Below, piece after piece: positions 46,994 to 54,539 of a stretch of 64,000 nucleotides of DNA. This DNA comes from JASGMR01 sp963664675 (GTDB lineage: Bacteria > Thermotogota > Thermotogae > Petrotogales > Kosmotogaceae), in NCBI GenBank assembly GCA_963664675.2, contig CAXXLB010000002.1, positions 1 through 64,000 of the forward strand. Direction: 5' to 3'. Positions within the stretch are counted from its first letter, which is position 1. The number at the start of each line of letters is the position of its first letter. The notes below the pieces were generated by a model, which worked only from the letters and a program-made list of their open reading frames with translations, was not told the DNA's origin and did no database searches. The position numbers and the translations under genes were made by a program.

Positions 46994-47349
46994 TTTCCAC
47001 CTCTTCAGTGAACATCACAATTGGAGCATCATTCGATTTCATAATCCTCCTCAGTAAAAGACTATTCAATTTTTTGTCAAATTAAGATAATAAAGAGATA
47101 GTAAATGAGCAATTCGCAAAAACTCTATATATAAAATATAGCACATTTTTGAATGAGTGATTAGAGGGAAAAATTGAATCTCTATAAAATGACAATAAAA
47201 ATCGGTTTATATAATGCGTTATATAAATCGATATATGATTTTCTATTCTCTTCTTGTTACTGCATAACAAATTTTTTTGAAACGCTTGACTTTCATATAC
47301 ATATTATGATATACATATACATATATAAATATACAGAGAGGTGTGTATA
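46994..47349. other. Divergent intergenic region, 356 bp
   Basis: AT-rich region ahead of the broken ABC exporter and the GGDEF-like gene. A TTGACT at 47286-47291 with TATACA 18 bp later may be the rightward promoter. 47292-47333 is made of short repeats of ATATACAT-like units. A 62-codon frame on the minus strand (47270 to 47082) has no ribosome site and looks accidental. Confidence 0.45.
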
Positions 47350-47958
47350 GTGATAATTAACAATTATTTTGACAATTTTAAAGAGGAATTAATAAAAATA
47401 TCCGAAAACGGAACCCTGGTTATAGGGGATCTCGATATAGATTTTTTCAAAAATTTAAACGATCAATACGGAAGGGACTGTGGAGACAGGATTCTCGAAT
47501 TCGTCGAAGATATATTGAAAAAAAATCTCCCCGAAAATGTTAAGTTCAAAAGATTCAGCGATGAATATTTTGTTTATACCACGGATTGTTCTTTAGAAAG
47601 TTTATTTATGGAACTACAGGAAATAAAGAAAACCATAGCCGCCAGTCATATAACCTACTCCGATAAATGGGTGACCTTTACCATAAGCGGTACTGTCGGG
47701 GAACTGAACAGGAACGCCACCAGTATCGAGAAAATGATGAACATTTTATCGGAAGGATTGAGGAACAGCAAGCAGGCAGGCAGGAACACCATAACCTTTG
47801 CCCCAATTGAAAGAGAACAGAAAATGGTTTTGAAATCGAGTTACTATCTGAAATCCGAATTGGAAGGTCTTACAAAATTATCAAAAATACTTGAAAGAAC
47901 TGAGTCATCTTTACTCAGAGAGGCTTTGGACGATTTGCTACGAAAATATGAATTGTAG
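47350..47958 (+). CDS. Stand-alone degenerate GGDEF protein
   Basis: About 170 residues of GGDEF fold with the GTP/Mg part LVIGDLDIDFFKNLNDQYGRDCGDRIL, but the signature is RFSDEYFVY where RYGGDEFxxx is expected and no RxxD inhibitory site exists, so it cannot make c-di-GMP by the usual chemistry. No sensor or membrane part. A C-terminal helical tail follows. GTG at 47350, spaced six bases from GAGAGGTG, is preferred to the GTG at 47341. It may be a GTP- or c-di-GMP-binding effector (inference). A terminator follows. Confidence 0.75.
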   Translation: MIINNYFDNFKEELIKISENGTLVIGDLDIDFFKNLNDQYGRDCGDRILEFVEDILKKNLPENVKFKRFSDEYFVYTTDCSLESLFMELQEIKKTIAASHITYSDKWVTFTISGTVGELNRNATSIEKMMNILSEGLRNSKQAGRNTITFAPIEREQKMVLKSSYYLKSELEGLTKLSKILERTESSLLREALDDLLRKYEL

Positions 47959-47979
47959 ATATTTTTCCCAGAGTGTACA

Positions 47980-48005
47980 GGATGGCTTCGGCCATCCTTT
48001 TTTTT
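47980..48005 (+). terminator. Terminator overlapping the next gene's ribosome site
   Basis: GGATGGC-TTCG-GCCATCC followed by eight or nine T. The T-run ends directly at the GGAGG of the MFS gene at 48019. Confidence 0.9.
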
Positions 48006-48018
48006 GGAGGTATAAAGA

Positions 48019-49209
48019 ATGAGTTCACTGGAAAGAAATCTGAAAATATACGGATATTTTAAATTCTGTCAGAACATGTTGATTATCGGACCAATACTGG
48101 TACCGTTCATGCTTTATAAGGGGTTGAATTATTCCGAAATTTTACTCCTTCAATCCATATCCGCGCTTTCTGTTTTTATTTTTGAAGTACCGACGGGAGT
48201 AATTGCGGATAAAGTATCAAGAAAATTCTCTCTCGTCTTGAGCAGTATTTTTATGGTTGTTGGATTGCTGTTTTATATAACTCAATGGGATTTTATATAT
48301 TTTGCTCTCGCAGAAACACTTTTTGGAATCGGTCTCACATTCAGCTCCGGATCGGATTCGGCAATTCTGTACGAATCTCTGATGTCTATAAACAGAAAAG
48401 ATGAATATCAGAGGATAGAAACAAAGGTGTTTTTTAATATCTACATTGGGCAGGCTGTTGGTTCGATAAGCAGCAGTTTGCTTTACACCGTTTCGCCGAA
48501 TCTCCCATTTTATGTTTCCTTTTTGTTTATGCTCGCGGCGGGTGTTATTTCAATTGCCTTTATAGAACCTGTAAAGATAGAAAAAAACGACAATTCCTAT
48601 TTCAGACATATGATCGAAGGATTTAAAATATCTCTGAAGAATCCAAGAATCAGGTGGGCGCTGTATGCAGCTGCGATAGTGGGATTTTCCATCAGAATAA
48701 GTTATTGGCTTTATGAGCCCTATTTCAAGGGAATTGGAATAGATATCGCCTGGTATGGGATGATTTTTTTCGCTTACAACGTTGTCTGTGCGGTTTCATC
48801 CAGAATACTGATAAAAAAGTTTGAAAATAAAAGACAGAGAAAGATAATAGTGTTTCTGGGAATGATCTTGGGACTTTCATTTTTGTTGCCTTTGCTCTTC
48901 TTCGGATTTTTTGGAATGGGTCTGATCGCTCTGGGGCAAATTTCAAGAGGTTTATACAGGCCTGTTATGAATTTCTATATAAACAATCAGGTTTCGGACA
49001 GGTACCGTGCAACTGTTATTTCGATCGTCAGTCTCAGTGGCAATCTATTCTTTGCAATTTTTTCGCCGTTTATTGGAGTGGGTCTGGATGAATTAGGTGC
49101 GAAAGCCATGTATCTTATCGTTGGAATAGGAACATTATCCGGAACAGCAATTTTATGGAAAGCGAGAAACCTTCAAAAACTTCGTGCAAGGAGGAGAAAA
49201 GTGGATTGA
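48019..49209 (+). CDS. MFS transporter
   Basis: Twelve helices with motif A as EVPTGVIADKVSRKFSLVLSS near residue 56 and LAETLFGIGLTFSSGSDSAILYESL, typical of the MFS_1 group with a GSDxA motif on helix 4. 396 residues. GGAGG lies just after the upstream terminator's T-run. Substrate unknown. Followed by its own terminator. Confidence 0.86.
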   Translation: MSSLERNLKIYGYFKFCQNMLIIGPILVPFMLYKGLNYSEILLLQSISALSVFIFEVPTGVIADKVSRKFSLVLSSIFMVVGLLFYITQWDFIYFALAETLFGIGLTFSSGSDSAILYESLMSINRKDEYQRIETKVFFNIYIGQAVGSISSSLLYTVSPNLPFYVSFLFMLAAGVISIAFIEPVKIEKNDNSYFRHMIEGFKISLKNPRIRWALYAAAIVGFSIRISYWLYEPYFKGIGIDIAWYGMIFFAYNVVCAVSSRILIKKFENKRQRKIIVFLGMILGLSFLLPLLFFGFFGMGLIALGQISRGLYRPVMNFYINNQVSDRYRATVISIVSLSGNLFFAIFSPFIGVGLDELGAKAMYLIVGIGTLSGTAILWKARNLQKLRARRRKVD

Positions 49210-49236
49210 ATATGTGTAAAATTTATCAAAAAAAGA

Positions 49237-49269
49237 GGGTTCGATAATATGAAATTTCGAACCCCTTTT
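49237..49269. terminator. Terminator between the MFS gene and the small-gene island
   Basis: GGGTTCGA (49237-49244) pairs with TCGAACCC (49257-49264); TTTT follows on the plus strand and an A-rich run precedes it, so it can work in both directions, ending the small-ORF transcript as well. Confidence 0.75.
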
Positions 49270-49402
49270 ATTCAGTATTCAATTTTCCGTTTTTCAATTT
49301 AGCACATCCAATCTTCGTTGTATTTTAGACCCCTTCTAAATCCCGGTTTTCTGCTAATTAAATGTATCTTCACATCTTTCTTCACCATGATCACATCTAT
49401 AT

Positions 49403-49504
49403 TCAGATATTGATTATTTCGGGATTTTTCATTATAACTTTTCTTTTTATGGCACTTATCTTTTTTTCTATGGACGAAGGATCACTTTTCCTTCTTTTAT
49501 ACAT
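49403..49504 (-). CDS. Small ORF s4 of the minus-strand array
   Basis: 33 residues beginning MYKRRKSDPSSIEKKISAIK, with GGAGGGGAG ahead of the ATG. Residues S10, I12-E13-K14, I16, I19-K20, K22-V23 and K26 match s2 at the same positions. After codon 26 (AAA) the minus-one frame stays open for 42 codons to 49299 and contains VKIHLISRKPG, so a 68-residue product is possible by frameshifting. Function unknown. Confidence 0.4.
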   Translation of the reverse strand: MYKRRKSDPSSIEKKISAIKRKVIMKNPEIINI

Positions 49505-49604
49505 AATACTCTCCCCTCCTCTTGATGCTGAAACCCCTGTAATCATTATTTTCCTTCTGTTTAATCAACAAATCCATCAATTCTCTTTTGTTCCTGAAAT
49601 TCAT
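49497..49604 (-). CDS. Small ORF s3 of the minus-strand array
   Basis: 35 residues, basic and helical at first (MNFRNKRELMDLLIKQKE) with GGGAGG ten bases ahead of the ATG. Its end overlaps the s4 start by 8 bp, which suggests coupling. Not recognisably related to s1, s2 or s4. Confidence 0.4.
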   Translation of the reverse strand: MNFRNKRELMDLLIKQKENNDYRGFSIKRRGEYYV

Positions 49605-49696
49605 CTTAAGCTGACCTCCCACATTATCTCCACTTTTAATAAGCTGGTTTTATAAATTCTTACGACTTGCCGTTCATTTTTCTTCCTTATAATTGA

Positions 49697-49804
49697 TCAA
49701 ATGAAGTTCGAACTCAATTTCGTTCTTTTCAATAAAACTTTCCCTTTTATCTCTTTGATACTTTTCTCTATTTCTGAAGCAGCCTTGTAATACTTCTTAC
49801 TCAT
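49697..49804 (-). CDS. Small ORF s2 of the minus-strand array
   Basis: 35 residues beginning MSKKYYKAASEIEKSIKEIK, with AAAGGGGG ahead of the ATG. Paralogue of s4. In the minus-one frame after codon 26 (AAA) the sequence continues KNEIEFELHLINYKEEK to 49674, giving a 43-residue alternative product. Function unknown. Confidence 0.4.
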   Translation of the reverse strand: MSKKYYKAASEIEKSIKEIKGKVLLKRTKLSSNFI

Positions 49805-49824
49805 AGAGATTTTCCCCCTTTAAA

Positions 49825-49920
49825 TTAAACTAACCTGAAATAATTCTTCATGATTTGAATACTCTTAACATTTTCAATATTTCTTTGAATTTCTGCTGCA
49901 GATCTCTCTTTGTTTTTCAT
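49825..49920 (-). CDS. Small ORF s1, first of the minus-strand array
   Basis: 31 residues (MKNKERSAAEIQRNIENVK, then SIQIMKNYF) with a perfect AAGGAGG ahead of the ATG, 42 bp downstream of a TTGACA/TATATT promoter. Spacing of I, I, V-K and IMKN matches s4 with a one-residue offset, so it is probably a third copy. Function unknown. Confidence 0.45.
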   Translation of the reverse strand: MKNKERSAAEIQRNIENVKSIQIMKNYFRLV

Positions 49921-50604
49921 AAATACTCACCTCCTTGTTTAAATTTTCCTTGCTTGGTAATAATATATCATATTAAACTCATATTTGTCAAGTAAAAAAT
50001 AAAGATTTTTTAGTTATTATAAAAAAATTCTTTAAATACAAAAAAATTATCGTATTAATATACAAAAATATCGCTATTTGAGGGTGATAAGATGAAAAAA
50101 TGTTTTATATTATGAAAAAAAATAAAGGTATTAATAAATATAGAATAGCTGGAACTAGCTTAAATGCTAAAAAAATATTCTTTGAAGTTAATTCGTATAA
50201 TTTTCTAAAAGCTGTATCCTTCTATTTTTGGGAGGGATAAATATATATGCTGTAATAAAAATTTGAAATTTTCCTGGAGATTGCCGAAGTTTAGCTATTT
50301 TTATTTTGATAAAAAATTCAATATGCATTGAAAAAGTTTTAATTTCATTGATTAATTTTTTCTGACCGCACGTACTTTGTCATGAAAATACTATAAATTG
50401 TTTTTAGTTTTAGGAAAATATTATCGTATAAGGGAAAATAAAAATATCCATAATCTTTTAAAAAGCTTTATATGGAGAAAGATGAAGTTTCATTTTGATT
50501 TGTAAAATTTGAAAAAATTCAAATTCAAAGTGTGAATACTCATCCGAATAAAACGTTATTCGAAATTTGAAAGTGACTTGACGGAAATATTCTGAAGCTA
50601 AGTT
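49921..50604. other. Mostly non-coding stretch, 684 bp
   Basis: Very AT-rich. Holds the small-ORF promoter at 49962-49991 and an AT-rich hairpin AATTTGAA/TTCAAATT at 50506-50525. A 42-codon frame on the plus strand (50112-50240, MKKNKGINKYRIAGTS) has no clear ribosome site; a seven-codon frame with GAGGG sits just before it. No other feature seen. Confidence 0.5.
49962..49991 (-). promoter_or_regulatory. Promoter of the small-ORF array
   Basis: On the minus strand TTGACA (49991-49986), 18-bp spacer, TATATT (49967-49962). Confidence 0.7.
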
Positions 50605-51081
50605 CTATTTATTGTTGTCATGGATGGATTGGTCAATTATTATAACCAGTGCTATTATGAAATCCTGATTGTCATCATAGAAAATGTCTATTCCGTAGGT
50701 ATCTGTCCAGGAGAACCATTTTTTTGAGACAGCGGCAACAGGCATGTCGTCTTTTTCTATGGAAAATTCGTGAGCCCATATATTTCCCTTTAATTTGTAC
50801 TCGCCGAACTTACTGCAGATATCGAATTTAGGTTTAAGTGAAAATTTTCTTTTTATTTTTGCGATCGGCTCACCGTTTTGATATACATTGTATTCTGATA
50901 ATAACGTGAACAGTTTTTGCTCTATGTAGAATATTTCTTTTCCATTTTTGTCTTCAAAGTGTAATTTATTTCCTATGCTCAGGATTTTTCCCCAAACGAA
51001 GTAGCAATCTTCACCAGATTCGTTTTTTATTGTGAATTTGTCTGAAATCGCAAATATCTTTTCTCTGATTATGAATTTAAT
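50605..51081 (-). CDS. LURP-one-related (YxjI/DUF567) protein with apparent ATT start
   Basis: 158 residues of the LOR family (Tubby-like beta barrel, lipid- or nucleotide-binding candidates). The pattern is complete: KFIIREKIFAISDKFTIKN, SIGNKLHFEDKNGKEIFYIE, IWAHEFSIEKDDMPVAAVS and KKWFSWTDTYGIDIF. No ATG, GTG or TTG exists at the N-terminus; the codon where the family's Met falls is ATT (51081-51079), eight bases after GGGAGG. The frame is intact for all 158 codons. Either a genuine ATT start or a start-codon mutation. Confidence 0.75.
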   Translation of the reverse strand: MKFIIREKIFAISDKFTIKNESGEDCYFVWGKILSIGNKLHFEDKNGKEIFYIEQKLFTLLSEYNVYQNGEPIAKIKRKFSLKPKFDICSKFGEYKLKGNIWAHEFSIEKDDMPVAAVSKKWFSWTDTYGIDIFYDDNQDFIIALVIIIDQSIHDNNK

Positions 51082-51198
51082 GTCGGTTACCTCCCTGAAA
51101 ATTTTATTTCAATTGTTCAATGTCCATTCGGTATTTCTTTTCATATGATTCTATTTAAGTTATCATATCTCCACTCTACATGATGTATATTACGTATT

Positions 51199-51631
51199 TC
51201 AGCCTGTCAGTTTTTTTCTGTTTTCTGAAAGTTTTATTTTCCAATAACTCATTTCATCCACTATTTCATAAAGCCATTCCGAAATAGAGGAAGGGAGAAA
51301 ATTGTTGTTGTACATTACAGGTTTAGAGTTCGGAATATAAAATATATAATAATATCTCCCCTTTTATCAATTTTTATGTCCACAAATATCCGTTTTCACA
51401 TATGAATTCTACAATATCGTTTTCAACAACCATGATATCATTGATCTCTTTGTTACCACGCCACATACCTGAAATATTGGGAAATTCTCCGGGGTTTTCT
51501 TCGAAATTTATATTTTCGATTCCATCCAGATAGAATTTCAATATTTCTCTATCTTAAAAGTCTATTACCAAGAACTTTCCAAGAGTTATTGCAGAGACAA
51601 ATAAAAAAAATAATGCGAAAAATTTCTTCAT
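51199..51631 (-). pseudogene. Broken small secreted protein
   Basis: GGAGG then ATG at 51631 and a clear signal peptide (MKKFFALFFLFVSAITLGKF). TAA at codon 26 (51556-51554) stops it. The same frame continues REILKFYLDGIENINF and IMVVENDIVEFICENGYLW. Two further frame changes are then needed to read IFVDIKIDKRGDIIIY and MYNNNFLPSSISEWLYEIV to a stop at 51199. Family unknown. Confidence 0.65.
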
Positions 51632-51715
51632 AACAATCCTCCAGAGATATTATTAAAAAATAGCTTTGAAAAGATTTATATTTCAATTATATTATAAATA
51701 CAACTTAATAAAAAA

Positions 51716-51994
51716 CTAATTAATCTTCTTTTTAGCTCTGTAAATAATTTTCAGGTAATACCAGTTTTGAAGCGAATTCATGAGGTTTTTTACAGCAAAG
51801 AGTTTGTTTGTATTAGTGTTCAAATCCTTTTCAGTTTGCGGCTCCAGTTGAACACTTTTTATCAAATCGAACATGTAGTATAAATTTTTATTTATAATAA
51901 ATCTTTCTTTTGTAGATGCGCCGGATATAATCTCTTCCACTTGTTTTTTGAGTGCGGCGAAATCCGAATTAATTGTCTCAATAAAATTTTTCAT
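51716..51994 (-). CDS. Helical small protein, paralogue 1 of the island family
   Basis: 92 residues, predicted three helices, no membrane part. Shares with the genes at 52360, 52915 and 54107 the pattern N-L-x-Y (here 37-40) and, exactly 33 residues after the Asn, N-[LM]-x4-L-x2-W (here 70-78: NLMNSLQNW). Starts 16 bp after the end of the 77-residue gene upstream, so they are co-transcribed. Function unknown. Confidence 0.7.
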   Translation of the reverse strand: MKNFIETINSDFAALKKQVEEIISGASTKERFIINKNLYYMFDLIKSVQLEPQTEKDLNTNTNKLFAVKNLMNSLQNWYYLKIIYRAKKKIN

Positions 51995-52010
51995 TTTTTC
52001 CGATTATTAT

Positions 52011-52244
52011 TCAGTCTTTTTTCAGATAGGAATCTATCATCATGCATTCGGAATCGCCCATTCTCATGCTTATAGCTGTAAAACACTCTCTGGCCTTTTC
52101 AAGGGTCGGAAAAACGATCTTTGGATTAGCCTTACTCGAAGATGCATTTATGAATTCTAAGGTATTTTTTTCATCATTCAGCTTTATTTCTTCGAATCTT
52201 TCAAGGTTTAACATTATGCCTTTATCCTTTGATGCTATGAACAC
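52011..52244 (-). CDS. 77-residue small protein, unknown
   Basis: Begins MFIASKDKGIMLNLERFEEI, has ANPKIVFPTLEKARECFTAI in the middle. The strand-strand-helix layout, with an EKAREC helix after a short acidic strand pair, resembles small proteins common in phages of Clostridia and relatives, but I cannot name a family. GTG start with GGGAGGG eight bases ahead. Coupled to paralogue 1. Confidence 0.6.
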   Translation of the reverse strand: MFIASKDKGIMLNLERFEEIKLNDEKNTLEFINASSSKANPKIVFPTLEKARECFTAISMRMGDSECMMIDSYLKKD

Positions 52245-52359
52245 TTGAAATCCCTCCCGATATTGTAAAAACTAAATAAAAAACTTTTCGTCCCCACTAT
52301 TATACTATATTCCAGTGGAAGGCCGAATTGAAATCGATGTATAGCTATTCTGTTTGAAA

Positions 52360-52638
52360 TTATGAATTGTTCAGAATTCTCTTTGAGAGAATAATGTACC
52401 AGTTCTCGAGAGCATTTGTCATATTTTGAATCACGTAATATTTTCCAAAATTACAAAATTCTCCATCAGAGCCCGTTGAATTGTCAAGAAGCGCTCTTAT
52501 TTCCATTTTTAAGTAATTTAAATTGTCAAATATTACTTTATATTTTGTGTCAAATCTGTCTAAATAAAGATCGCTGAAATTTCTTTCAAGTTTTTCAAAT
52601 TTGCTTTTTATTACCGGAGTGGCTTTGTTCACAATCAT
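52360..52638 (-). CDS. Helical small protein, paralogue 2 of the island family
   Basis: 92 residues. Carries N39-L40-x-Y42 (DNLNYLKMEI) and N72-M73-x3-L77-x2-W80 (NMTNALENW). The start overlaps the end of the coiled-coil gene upstream by 44 bp. GGAAA lies about six bases ahead of the ATG. Soluble, helical, function unknown. Confidence 0.7.
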   Translation of the reverse strand: MIVNKATPVIKSKFEKLERNFSDLYLDRFDTKYKVIFDNLNYLKMEIRALLDNSTGSDGEFCNFGKYYVIQNMTNALENWYIILSKRILNNS

Positions 52639-52813
52639 AAAATATTTCCGTCCCTACTTTTTTTTTCTGCAACTTTTCTATAAGGTTTTCGAGGTAAATC
52701 CTCTCGGCCTTTTCCTGCCTTATTAAATATAAAAGTTTCTCTTTTTGTTCCCTCAACATTTTGTTTTCATGTTTCAGCTCTTCTAAAAATTTATCTTCCC
52801 TTGAATTTTTCAT
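52595..52813 (-). CDS. Small coiled-coil protein
   Basis: 72 residues. Residues about 5-50 form a long charged heptad helix (FLEELKHENKMLREQKEKLL, then LIRQEKAERIYLENLIEKL). The ATG at 52813 follows AAGAAGG; a TATAAT (52850-52845, minus strand) lies 31 bp upstream. Overlaps paralogue 2 by 44 bp. May be a scaffold or partner for it (inference). Confidence 0.55.
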   Translation of the reverse strand: MKNSREDKFLEELKHENKMLREQKEKLLYLIRQEKAERIYLENLIEKLQKKKVGTEIFYDCEQSHSGNKKQI

Positions 52814-52914
52814 CTGCCTTCTTGTCAATACAAAATATACTCAAATTATAATATAAGTATACAAAATATGGTGTTTTTTTATACACACTGACCCTTAAGT
52901 ATCGGATAACTTTT

Positions 52915-53214
52915 TCATGTTTTTTTTCTTTTGTTGTTTTTTTCTTTGCGTATTTCGCTTGCCATGTAATTTTTCCAGTTGTCCAGGGTATTTATCAGAT
53001 TCTTACATATGAAAATAGTCTCGTTATTTTTTTGCCTTTCTTCGTCCGAACCGGGAAATTCATTCAACGACTTAAGACTGTCCCTGATATAGTTCAGATT
53101 TTCAATAAAAAGCATCACGTCTCTTCTTTCAATACTTAGATTAAGAGATAAAAAGGCATTTTCCAGGTCTTCATACTCATTTTTTAATAAAGCTACAATA
53201 GGATCTCTACTCAT
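52915..53214 (-). CDS. Helical small protein, paralogue 3 of the island family
   Basis: 99 residues from the ATG at 53214 (AGGAAAG ahead). N39-L40-x-Y42 (ENLNYIRDSL) and N72-L73-x3-L77-x2-W80 (NLINTLDNW) fall at exactly the same residue numbers as in paralogues 2 and 4. Ends in a Lys-rich tail. Function unknown. Confidence 0.7.
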   Translation of the reverse strand: MSRDPIVALLKNEYEDLENAFLSLNLSIERRDVMLFIENLNYIRDSLKSLNEFPGSDEERQKNNETIFICKNLINTLDNWKNYMASEIRKEKNNKRKKT

Positions 53215-53323
53215 AAAATCTTTCCTGATTAACAAAAATAATCACTAATGACTAACATTATTCAAAATATTTTAACACGTAGGATAAAATAGTATGTTAA
53301 CAAGTGAGGGTCTTTCGACAAAT

Positions 53324-53605
53324 TTATCTCAAGATGCAATATATTTCAGACGTCCTATCAATTCTCAAACTGACTATGTAAAAAGAATTTTCTTTAAACC
53401 AGTTTGTCTTCTTTCTCAATTCTTCTTTTATGTTTTCCGTTGCTTCCAGATCTGAAATAATTTCGAGAAATTTTCTTTTAAATTCATTGTCTATTTCGTC
53501 TTCCATTACCTTTCTTGCAGCCATCACAAACTCTATAACCACATTTTTTACATAATCTTTATTTTCCATATTTTTTCTTTCGTTTTCACCCGGAACACTA
53601 TTCAT
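53324..53605 (-). CDS. 93-residue helical protein, unknown
   Basis: Predicted all-helical (VIEFVMAARKVMEDEIDNEF, then FLEIISDLEATENIKEELRK). GGAGG seven bases before the ATG at 53605. It lacks the N-L-x-Y and L-x2-W signature of its neighbours, so it is not clearly a paralogue. Size, strand and context suggest the same functional unit. Confidence 0.6.
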   Translation of the reverse strand: MNSVPGENERKNMENKDYVKNVVIEFVMAARKVMEDEIDNEFKRKFLEIISDLEATENIKEELRKKTNWFKENSFYIVSLRIDRTSEIYCILR

Positions 53606-53777
53606 CAAGAATCCTCCAGGAATATAATATATTTGATCTTCAAATTTTTCGCGCTCAGATAATTTTACTTTTATTAGATTATATAATATAAGTATTTATT
53701 TATCATAATCTGTTTTTAAAAATTTTTAAATATAATGGATTTGATGAAAAAGAAATCAGATAATACAGGGAGGGACT

Positions 53778-54104
53778 ATGAATTTAAAAGAATATCAACA
53801 AAAGGCTTCAATAACAATAAACCCTGATCTTGACAAGAGATCGATGAAGGTTAACATGTCGATGGGAATTTCCGGAGAATCCGGGGAAACCATAGATATG
53901 ATAAAAAAAGAAATATTTCATGGACACGATATAGATCTGGAAGAACTGAAGAAAGAAATCGGAGATATTTTGTGGTATGTTGCCGGACTTGCGACGGCAT
54001 ATGATCTGGATCTTGATGAAATAGCCACTTTAAATATAGAGAAACTCAAAAGAAGGTATCCTGGAGGATTTTCGCAGGAACTGAGTAGAAACAGAGAGGA
54101 GTGA
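53778..54104 (+). CDS. MazG-like nucleotide pyrophosphohydrolase (phage type)
   Basis: All-alpha NTP pyrophosphatase of the MazG-like superfamily. Metal motif in two parts: GESGETIDMIKKE (ExxE, about 33-45) and ELKKEIGDILWYVAGLA (ExxD, about 56-72). 108 residues, the short form often found in phages and mobile islands. GGGAGG precedes the ATG. It is the only plus-strand gene inside the small-gene island and converges on paralogue 4 with a 2-bp gap. Probably hydrolyses non-canonical or excess NTPs. Confidence 0.85.
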   Translation: MNLKEYQQKASITINPDLDKRSMKVNMSMGISGESGETIDMIKKEIFHGHDIDLEELKKEIGDILWYVAGLATAYDLDLDEIATLNIEKLKRRYPGGFSQELSRNREE

Positions 54105-54106
54105 TC

Positions 54107-54385
54107 TCATAACTCGTTTTTCTGAATAGTTATTTCAAAATTTATCCATACTTTGAGACAACTGAGCAAATTTGTGATGATGAGAAATTTTTTTCCGTTG
54201 AAGGAGATTTCTTTTTTATCAAAAGGATGTCTGTTGAGTTCAATTATAATTCTGGTGACATATGAAAGGTTTTTTTTTATCATTTCTATGTCTCTTTTAT
54301 TTGAATATTTGAATGTACCCAACTTTGCTTTTATTTCTTCTATTTCTCTATTTGCCTCTAAAAGTACTGAATCATCAGAATACAA
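54107..54385 (-). CDS. Helical small protein, paralogue 4 of the island family
   Basis: 92 residues. N39-L40-x-Y42 (KNLSYVTRII) and N72-L73-x3-L77-x2-W80 (NLLSCLKVW), in register with paralogues 2 and 3. TTG start, six bases after GGAGG. Separated from the other three by the MazG gene. Function unknown. Confidence 0.7.
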   Translation of the reverse strand: MYSDDSVLLEANREIEEIKAKLGTFKYSNKRDIEMIKKNLSYVTRIIIELNRHPFDKKEISFNGKKFLIITNLLSCLKVWINFEITIQKNEL

Positions 54386-54539
54386 AGAATCCCTCCAAAA
54401 TAATAAACTGTTAATATGATACTATTAAAAAAACATAAAACTCTGAATTTATTATTATAACTGTATTAAAGAAATTTATGTTTTGTAAATTAAAGTTTAT
54501 AAATAAAAATACATTCTTGATTGTAATGTATCATTGATC

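Noticed and set aside
47082..47270. 62-codon minus-strand ORF upstream of the broken ABC exporter
   Set aside because: No ribosome site, composition like AT-rich intergenic DNA and no protein pattern.
49362..49655. 97-codon plus-strand ORF of hydrophobic residues
   Set aside because: Antisense to the small ORFs s2-s4, which have ribosome sites and a promoter; the plus frame has neither.
49921..50604. CRISPR array or tRNA genes in the AT-rich gap, and elsewhere in the window
   Set aside because: No regularly spaced repeats and no T-loop type GGTTCGAATCC sequences outside coding regions were found.
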